Part shown: in pieces, positions 58,535 to 64,000 of the stretch
Position numbering within the stretch: position 1 is the first letter of the stretch
How the letters are laid out: each line of letters begins with the position of its first letter
Assembly: GCF_001953975.1 (NCBI RefSeq)
Contig: NZ_MBEJ01000069.1
Span: 62,001-126,000 of the forward strand
Source of the DNA: Mycobacterium sp. NS-7484
Lineage (GTDB): Bacteria > Actinomycetota > Actinomycetes > Mycobacteriales > Mycobacteriaceae
DNA length: 64,000 bases
Direction of reading: 5' to 3'
The notes under the pieces: model-generated
Databases searched by the model: none
What the model was told of the DNA's origin: nothing
Seen by the model: the letters and a program-made list of their open reading frames with translations, nothing else
Translations under genes and position numbers: made by a program

Positions 58535-59391
58535 TCGCCCTGGCTGTCGCACTGGCCGTCCTGGTCGGGGTGTCGCTCGGACTCCTCGGCGGGGGCGGGT
58601 CGATCCTGACGGTCCCACTGCTGGCCTATGTGGCCGGTATGGAGGCCAAGCAGGCGATCGCCACCTCGCTCGTGGTGGTCGGGGTCACCAGCGCGGTCAG
58701 CACACTGTCACATGCCCGCGCCGGTCGGGTGCAGTGGCGCAGCGGGATGCTGTTCGGGGCGGCCGGCATGGTCGGTGCCTATCTCGGCGGGCTGCTGAGC
58801 TATGTCATCGAGGGCTCGGTGCTGCTGATCGCCTTCACGGCGGTGATGGCGGCCACCGGGATCGCGATGATCAGGAGGCGCACCGCCTGCGCTTCGACAA
58901 CGCGCACGCTGCCGGTCGCCAAGGTGCTTCCGATGGGGCTCGGCGTCGGGGTGGTGACGGGTGCCGTCGGCGCCGGCGGCGGATTCCTCGTGGTGCCCGC
59001 CCTGGCGCTGTTGGGCGGCCTGCCCATGCCCGTCGCGGTGGGCACTTCGTTGCTGGTGATCACGATGAACTCCGCGGCGGGCCTGGCCGGCCATCTCAGC
59101 ACCGTGCCGATCGACTGGACGATCGCCGGGGCAGTCACCGCCGCGGCGGTGCTGGGCAGCCTGATCGGCACCCGACTGACCGCCCATGTGGACCCCGACG
59201 CGGTACGACGGGCCTTCGGCTGGTTCGTGTTGCTGATGGCATCGGTCATTCTCGGTCAAGAGGTAGATCCGGCCGTCGGGCTCACCGCCGCCTGCCTGAC
59301 CGTACTGGCCGGTCTCAGCACCGTCAGCTGTGCGCGGCTGGGATGGTGTCCGCTGCGGTGGCTGTTCGGCCCACCGGCTGCCACAACATGA
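58531..59391 (+). CDS. TauE/SafE-family sulfite/thiosulfate exporter
   Basis: A 286-residue multi-pass membrane protein with two TauE-type halves: VSLGLLGGGGSILTVPLLAY near the N-terminus and VVTGAVGAGGGFLVVPALAL in the middle. Around eight hydrophobic segments are seen. In the S. aureus cst operon a TauE protein exports the sulfite or thiosulfate made by persulfide oxidation; the same role is inferred here. Translationally coupled to the rhodanese gene. Confidence 0.87.
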   Translation: MIALAVALAVLVGVSLGLLGGGGSILTVPLLAYVAGMEAKQAIATSLVVVGVTSAVSTLSHARAGRVQWRSGMLFGAAGMVGAYLGGLLSYVIEGSVLLIAFTAVMAATGIAMIRRRTACASTTRTLPVAKVLPMGLGVGVVTGAVGAGGGFLVVPALALLGGLPMPVAVGTSLLVITMNSAAGLAGHLSTVPIDWTIAGAVTAAAVLGSLIGTRLTAHVDPDAVRRAFGWFVLLMASVILGQEVDPAVGLTAACLTVLAGLSTVSCARLGWCPLRWLFGPPAATT

Positions 59392-59400
59392 CCCCCACAC

Positions 59401-59416
59401 ATACCCCCACGGGTAT
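59401..59416. promoter_or_regulatory. CsoR/CstR-type operator 3
   Basis: ATACCCCCACGGGTAT, the same palindrome as at 55282, placed 40 nt before the repressor gene. A TATGAT hexamer at 59414-59419 overlaps its right end, suggesting an autoregulated internal promoter. Confidence 0.78.
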
Positions 59417-59425
59417 GATGGATAA

Positions 59426-59716
<291 letters not shown>

Positions 59717-59728
59717 TCCGCGGCCGGG

Positions 59729-60823
59729 TCAGTTGACCGTCAGCGCCTCGTCCTCGTCTCGGTTGGCTGAATTCTTGCCCTTGTCGTCCGTGTCGTCCTG
59801 GTCGCTCCGTGAAACCTGCACATCACCGGCGATCTGCGGAACCCGTGTCGCCCGCACGTAGACAGTGTCGCCCTCGCGTAGCCCCAGCGCCTCGGCGTCA
59901 CCCCGGGTGATCTGGGCCGTGAACGGCACGTGCGTTGCGGCGCTGGTCAACTCGACGCGAACCTCGAAGCCCAGCATCACGATCCGGTCGATCGTGGCCC
60001 GCAAGACCCCGGTGGCCTCGGCCGTGCCGTCACCGGCGGCCACCGCCAGTTCGGGATTACGACCCACGCGAATGTCGTGCGGGCGCACCAGGATTCCGTT
60101 GAGTTCGGAGACCGCGCCCAGAAACGACATCACGAACGCGTTGGCGGGCTCGTCGTACACCTCGGTCGGTGAACCGACCTGCTCGATGCGCCCCTTGTTG
60201 AGCACTGCGATCCGGTCCGCCACATCCAGGGCCTCGGCCTGGTCGTGGGTCACCAGCACGGTGGTGACGTGTACCTCGTCGTGCAGCCGGCGCAGCCAGG
60301 TACGCAGATCGTCGCGCACCTTGGCGTCCAATGCACCGAACGGCTCGTCGAGCAGCAGCACCTGCGGGTCGACGGCCAGCGCCCGCGCCAGCGCCATCCG
60401 CTGACGTTGACCGCCCGAGAGCTGGTTGGGATAACGGGTTTGAAAACCGGCCAGCCCCACCACTTCCAGCAGGTTGTCGACCTTCTCCTTGACCTCGGCC
60501 TTGGGGCGCTTACGGATCTTCAGACCAAAGGCCACGTTGTCGCGGACCGTCAGGTGTTTGAACGCCGCGTAGTGCTGGAACACGAAACCGATACCGCGGC
60601 GCTGCGGCGGGATTCCGGTCACGTCACGGCCGTTGATGGTGATGGTCCCGGTGTCGGGTTGGTCCAGTCCGGCGATGGCACGGAGCAGGGTGGACTTGCC
60701 CGAACCGCTCGGCCCCAACAGGGCGGTGAGCGAACCGGAGGGCACCTCGAAGTCGATGTTGTCGAGCGCGGCGAAATCGCCGTAGTGCTTGTTCGCGCCC
60801 CGAACCACGATCGCGTCGGTCAT
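59729..60823 (-). CDS. cysA: Sulfate/thiosulfate ABC transporter ATPase CysA
   Basis: A 364-residue ATPase that powers sulfate and thiosulfate import. Walker [19 protein letters not shown], signature [16 protein letters not shown], Walker [13 protein letters not shown] and the His switch [10 protein letters not shown] are all complete. A TOBE-like regulatory C-terminal domain follows ([13 protein letters not shown]). An acidic Asp/Glu/Lys-rich tail closes the protein. Last gene of subI-cysT-cysW-cysA; 19 nt after cysW. Confidence 0.95.
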   Translation of the reverse strand: MTDAIVVRGANKHYGDFAALDNIDFEVPSGSLTALLGPSGSGKSTLLRAIAGLDQPDTGTITINGRDVTGIPPQRRGIGFVFQHYAAFKHLTVRDNVAFGLKIRKRPKAEVKEKVDNLLEVVGLAGFQTRYPNQLSGGQRQRMALARALAVDPQVLLLDEPFGALDAKVRDDLRTWLRRLHDEVHVTTVLVTHDQAEALDVADRIAVLNKGRIEQVGSPTEVYDEPANAFVMSFLGAVSELNGILVRPHDIRVGRNPELAVAAGDGTAEATGVLRATIDRIVMLGFEVRVELTSAATHVPFTAQITRGDAEALGLREGDTVYVRATRVPQIAGDVQVSRSDQDDTDDKGKNSANRDEDEALTVN

Positions 60824-60842
60824 AGTTCTTCCCTTCTCGGCC

Positions 60843-61664
60843 CTACTGCGCGGCCTTGGTTCGACGACGGTCGAGGATGACCTGGACCACCAGGACCACC
60901 ACGGCCACCGCCATGAGCAACGTCGAGATGGCGTACGCGCCGTACACCGAGTCGGCGGTGCCGCGGTTGTAACGGTCGGCCACCAGCAAGGTCAGCGTCT
61001 GAGAGGTGCCCGGCAGGTTCGACGCCACCATGAGCACCGCACCGAACTCTCCCAGGGTGCGGGCCACGGTCAACACGATGCCGTAGGTCAGGCCCCACCG
61101 GATCGACGGCAGGGTGATCCGCCAAAAGGTCTGCCACCACGTCGATCCCAGTGTCGCGGCGGCTTCCTCCTGATCGGTACCGATCTCGTGCAACACCGGT
61201 TCGACCTCGCGGATGACGAACGGCACGGTGACGAAGATGCTGGCCAGCACGATGCCGGGGAATCCGAAGATGATCTTGAACCCGAGGTTGTTCTCGACGA
61301 AACCGAACAACCCGGCCGACCCCCACAGCAGGATCAACGCCACACCGACCACCACCGGCGACACCGCGAACGGCAGGTCGATGACCGCCTGCAGCGCACT
61401 CTTGCCACGGAATTTGTTGCGCGCCAAGACCAATGCCGTGGGGACACCGAACAACACGTTCAGCGGCACCACGATCGCCACCACCAACAACGACAGGTTC
61501 AGCGCCGAGATGGCCGCGGGCGTGCCCACCGATGCGAAGAACTCGCCGAGCCCCGGGCCGAACGTGCGCCACAAGATGAGACCCACCGGAACCACCACGA
61601 GCACCGTCACATAGGCCAGGGCAAGAAACCGCAACAGGTAGCGCATCCGCGGGGAGAGCGTCAT
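60843..61664 (-). CDS. cysW: Sulfate ABC transporter permease CysW
   Basis: A 273-residue inner-membrane permease with about six transmembrane helices ([20 protein letters not shown] at the start, [19 protein letters not shown] at the end). The EAA loop that docks on CysA is read in [21 protein letters not shown]. It overlaps cysT by 4 nt. Confidence 0.94.
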   Translation of the reverse strand: MTLSPRMRYLLRFLALAYVTVLVVVPVGLILWRTFGPGLGEFFASVGTPAAISALNLSLLVVAIVVPLNVLFGVPTALVLARNKFRGKSALQAVIDLPFAVSPVVVGVALILLWGSAGLFGFVENNLGFKIIFGFPGIVLASIFVTVPFVIREVEPVLHEIGTDQEEAAATLGSTWWQTFWRITLPSIRWGLTYGIVLTVARTLGEFGAVLMVASNLPGTSQTLTLLVADRYNRGTADSVYGAYAISTLLMAVAVVVLVVQVILDRRRTKAAQ

Positions 61665-62521
61665 GCCGAAAGCTCCTCACGTTTGGCCACCCGCGACCCC
61701 ACCGCCCGGAGCACGAACAACACCAGGAACGAGATCAGCAGCAGCACAATGGAGATCGCCGCGGCCCCGGTGCGGTCGTCGTTCTCGATCAGGGTCCGGA
61801 TCCACTGCGAGGACACCTCGGTCTCGCCCGGCACCGCACCACCGATCAGCACCACCGAACCGAACTCGCCGATGGCCCGCGAGAACGCCAGCCCGGCGCC
61901 GGACAGCAGCGCGGGAAGCAACGCCGGCAGGATCACCTTCACGAAGATGACCCGGTTACTGGCCCCCAGCGAGGCCGCGGCTTCCTCGGTCTCGCGGTCG
62001 AGCTCCAGCAGTACCGGCTGTACCGAGCGCACCACGAACGGCAGGGTGACGAACAACAGCGCGACACCGACACCCCACTTGGTGTGCTGCAGGTGCAGAC
62101 CGACCGGGCTGGCCGGGCCGTACAGCGCCAGCATCACGAGGCTCGCCACGATCGTCGGCAATGCGAACGGCAGATCGATCACCGAGTCCACCAGCCGTTT
62201 ACCCCAGAATTCGTCGCGGGTCAGCACCCAGGCCACCACCAGGCCGAACACCAGGTTCACCAGTGTCACGCCGGCCGAGATGGTCAGCGTCACCCGGAAC
62301 GAGTCCACCGCCGCGTTGGAGGTGACGGCCAGCCAGAAGGCGTGCCACCCGCCGCCGGCCGCCTGCCACACGATCGCGGCCAACGGCAGCAGAACGATGA
62401 TGCTCAGCCAGATCGACGCGGCCCCCACGCGCAGTGAGGTGCTGCCGTAGCGGCCGGGCCGCTCACCTGCCGGCGCGCCCAGATCCGTCTGGGCGGCATC
62501 GGTCTGGGCCACCGACGTCAT
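61661..62521 (-). CDS. cysT: Sulfate ABC transporter permease CysT
   Basis: A 286-residue partner permease. Hydrophobic helices include IWLSIIVLLPLAAIVWQAA and VILIGGAVPG-flanked segments; the EAA loop is EEAAASLGASNRVIFVKVILP. Overlaps both subI (4 nt) and cysW (4 nt), so the three are translated as one coupled block. Confidence 0.94.
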   Translation of the reverse strand: MTSVAQTDAAQTDLGAPAGERPGRYGSTSLRVGAASIWLSIIVLLPLAAIVWQAAGGGWHAFWLAVTSNAAVDSFRVTLTISAGVTLVNLVFGLVVAWVLTRDEFWGKRLVDSVIDLPFALPTIVASLVMLALYGPASPVGLHLQHTKWGVGVALLFVTLPFVVRSVQPVLLELDRETEEAAASLGASNRVIFVKVILPALLPALLSGAGLAFSRAIGEFGSVVLIGGAVPGETEVSSQWIRTLIENDDRTGAAAISIVLLLISFLVLFVLRAVGSRVAKREELSA

Positions 62522-63582
62522 CCAGTCGCCTGCTTGTAGATCTTGGTGATAGAGCCGTTGTCCTTGTCGAACAACGATGGGTCGACCTCATCCCAGCCGC
62601 CCAGATCGGCGATCGTCCACAGCTTCTCCGGCGTCGGGAAGTCCTTGGTGAAGTCCGCCGCCACCGCCGGATCGACCGGCCGGAACCCGGCCTCGGCCCA
62701 CAGCTTCTGCCCCTCGGGGGTGAACAGGAAGTTCAGCAGGGCCTTGGCCGCCTCGGCGTGGGCGCTGGTCTTGACGACGGCCACCGGATTCTCGATCTTG
62801 AAGGTTTGCGGTGGGTTGATGTGCTCGACCGGCTTGCCCTGCCGCTCGACGTTGATCGCCTCGTTTTCGTAGCTGATCAGCACGTCCCCGGTGCCCTGCA
62901 GGAAGACGTCGGTGGCCTCGCGGCCAGAGCCCGGACGGGTCTTGACGTGTTCGGTCACCAGCTTGTTGACGAAGTCCAGACCGGCCGCCGAATCCTTGCC
63001 GCCGTTGCTCTTCGCCGCATACGGCGCCAACAGGTTCCACTTGGCCGAACCGGAACTCAACGGGCTCGGGGTGACCACCTCGAGCCCGGGCTGCAGCAGA
63101 TCGTCCCAGTCCTTGATGCCCTTGGGATTGCCCTTGCGCACCACCAATGAGACCACAGATCCGAACGGCACGCCCTTGGTGTTGCCGGCATTCCAGTCCT
63201 CGGCCACCTTGTCGGCCTTGACCAACCGGGTGATGTCGGGCTCGACCGAGAAGTTGACGATGTCGGCCGGCTTGCCGTCGACGACGGCCCGTGACTGGTC
63301 ACCGGAGGCACCGAAGGACTTGGTGACCGCGACACCCTTGCCTTCCTCGGTGGCGGCGAACGCCGGGATGATCTTGCTCCACCCCGGTTCTGGCACCGCG
63401 TAGGCAACCAGGGTCAGGGTGGTGTCGGCACCCGCGGCGGCGTCGTCCCCACCGGGAACGTCGCTGGCACCGCCGGCGCACCCGACCGCCAACACACTGG
63501 TGGTGGCCAGGACGGCGGCGGTGCGCCACAGCCGCGCACGGGAGAACACCGATCGGCTGAGGTTGGTCTTGTTGACGGACAC
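62518..63582 (-). CDS. subI: Sulfate-binding lipoprotein SubI
   Basis: A 354-residue extracytoplasmic binding protein that delivers sulfate to CysTW-A. The GTG start (MSVNKTNLSRSVFSRARLW) gives a lipoprotein signal with lipobox LAVGC, where the Cys would be lipidated. The binding-protein core is typical (LTLVAYAVPEPGWSKIIPAF, SFGASGDQSRAVVDG, YENEAINVERQG). An AAGG ribosome site lies 6 nt before the GTG; a much longer open frame upstream has no support. A candidate Cys-Cys leader ORF and a structure that could mask the ribosome site lie upstream. Confidence 0.93.
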   Translation of the reverse strand: MSVNKTNLSRSVFSRARLWRTAAVLATTSVLAVGCAGGASDVPGGDDAAAGADTTLTLVAYAVPEPGWSKIIPAFAATEEGKGVAVTKSFGASGDQSRAVVDGKPADIVNFSVEPDITRLVKADKVAEDWNAGNTKGVPFGSVVSLVVRKGNPKGIKDWDDLLQPGLEVVTPSPLSSGSAKWNLLAPYAAKSNGGKDSAAGLDFVNKLVTEHVKTRPGSGREATDVFLQGTGDVLISYENEAINVERQGKPVEHINPPQTFKIENPVAVVKTSAHAEAAKALLNFLFTPEGQKLWAEAGFRPVDPAVAADFTKDFPTPEKLWTIADLGGWDEVDPSLFDKDNGSITKIYKQATG

Positions 63583-63585
63583 TGA

Positions 63586-63621
63586 GGACCTTTCTGGCAG
63601 ACAGCGGACAATGCGAGGTCC
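63586..63621 (-). promoter_or_regulatory. Possible hairpin masking the subI ribosome-binding site
   Basis: On the minus strand GGACCT (63621-63616) can pair with AGGTCC (63591-63586), which contains part of the AAGG site of subI. The stem is 6 bp with a 24-nt loop, weaker than the sirA counterpart but in the same position. Confidence 0.5.
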
Positions 63622-63713
63622 GTCATGCGGAAAGGCGAGGGAGGTGAGGGAGGCAACAGCAGAGCATCCGGGCACAGAACCGCCACCGACACCAAACCGC
63701 AGACGGGTTGGGG

Positions 63714-63806
63714 TCAGCGACAACAGGCGACGTCAGCAACAGCGCGTGCACCCACGGCAATGAGAGCCAAGACATGGCTCTCGGTCTTGCCGGACGCTGA
63801 ATGCAT
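63714..63806 (-). CDS. Candidate Cys-Cys leader peptide of the sulfate transporter operon
   Basis: A 30-codon ORF (MHSASGKTESHVLALIAVGA, ending VADVACCR) that ends 131 nt before subI. Two adjacent Cys codons sit second and third from the end, the position expected of a cysteine-sensing leader. A TTATTC hexamer ends 8 nt before the ATG, so the transcript may be leaderless. The subI ribosome site can be masked downstream. The frame is open further upstream, so the start is the weakest part of the call. Confidence 0.55.
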   Translation of the reverse strand: MHSASGKTESHVLALIAVGARAVADVACCR

Positions 63807-63862
63807 GGCGCGAAGAATAACAGAATTCCGCCGTCGCGCCTGCCGGGCAGTGCGGGCCGGAG

Positions 63863-63940
63863 TCAGCGGGTCAGCAACCACATGACGATGACCAGGACGA
63901 CCAGGAGAACCAAGATCAAGGTGACACGCGACCGCGGCAT
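63863..63940 (-). CDS. 25-residue single-pass membrane peptide
   Basis: A short ORF: MPRSRVTLILVLLVVLVIVM, then WLLTR. It has a positive N-terminus and one full hydrophobic helix, preceded by GGAG eight nt before the ATG. It lies upstream of the subI leader on the same strand, with 56 nt between. Function unknown; small membrane peptides near transporters are common and often missed. Confidence 0.5.
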   Translation of the reverse strand: MPRSRVTLILVLLVVLVIVMWLLTR

Positions 63941-63945
63941 ACCGT

Positions 63946-64000
63946 TCACTCCGATTCCATCTCCTCCGTCGGGGCATGGCGAAGCCGGTGCAACCCGGCG
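63946..64000 (-). CDS. Possible 3' end of an upstream gene, cut by window edge
   Basis: An open frame enters from the right edge and ends HRLRHAPTEEMESE-stop, 5 nt before the small membrane peptide. Only 17 codons are visible, so identity cannot be given. Confidence 0.25.
   Translation of the reverse strand, partial: AGLHRLRHAPTEEMESE

Overview
The window looks like a chromosomal segment of a rapidly growing Mycobacterium (Mycolicibacterium). Base composition is high-GC. The gene order dnaG-dgt-TPM protein, then glyS-smtB-zur-uppS-recO-amiA2-era-ybeY-phoH-rsmE-dnaJ2-hrcA, then mbtH-G-F-E-D-C-B-A, mbtI, hemW, sirA-cysH-chelatase and cysA-W-T-subI follows the M. tuberculosis Rv2343c to Rv2400c order as I remember it. 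No rRNA, tRNA or CRISPR array was seen.

Region 1 (1-20.9 kb) is housekeeping: primase (3' end cut by the window edge), a dNTPase, a secreted TPM-domain protein, an IS110-family insertion, glycyl-tRNA synthetase, the zinc regulators SmtB and Zur, decaprenyl diphosphate synthase, RecO, an amidase, and the Era/CorC/YbeY/PhoH ribosome-maturation cluster, ending with RsmE, DnaJ2 and HrcA. The IS110 sits where M. tuberculosis has its esxO to plc-type variable region.

Region 2 (20.9-50.4 kb) is a mycobactin siderophore locus with a non-standard layout. mbtB and mbtA diverge from tandem IdeR-like boxes. A second tandem pair of boxes just after the mbtB stop appears to drive a separate operon: a truncated adenylation-domain protein, a stand-alone thioesterase with a Cys nucleophile, then mbtC-D-E-F-G-H. 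Next to mbtA lies a 1732-residue KS-AT-DH-KR-ACP polyketide synthase that looks like a 6-methylsalicylate synthase, with its own IdeR-like box, followed by mbtI (salicylate synthase), also with a box. The locus therefore seems able to make two alternative aryl caps for mycobactin. MbtE carries a decayed second adenylation domain.

Region 3 (50.5-64 kb) is sulfur metabolism: hemW, then sirA-cysH-sirohydrochlorin chelatase behind a short polycysteine leader ORF and a hairpin that hides the sirA ribosome-binding site. Next comes a cst-like persulfide detoxification operon (three-domain persulfide dioxygenase-rhodanese, sulfide:quinone reductase, membrane rhodanese, TauE exporter, CstR-like repressor) with three matching operator palindromes. 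Last is the sulfate ABC transporter subI-cysT-cysW-cysA, which has a second candidate Cys-Cys leader ORF upstream. Sulfate uptake, reduction to sulfide, siroheme supply and protection from excess sulfide or persulfide are thus encoded side by side.

All assignments are from reading the translated sequence and family knowledge; no database search was possible.
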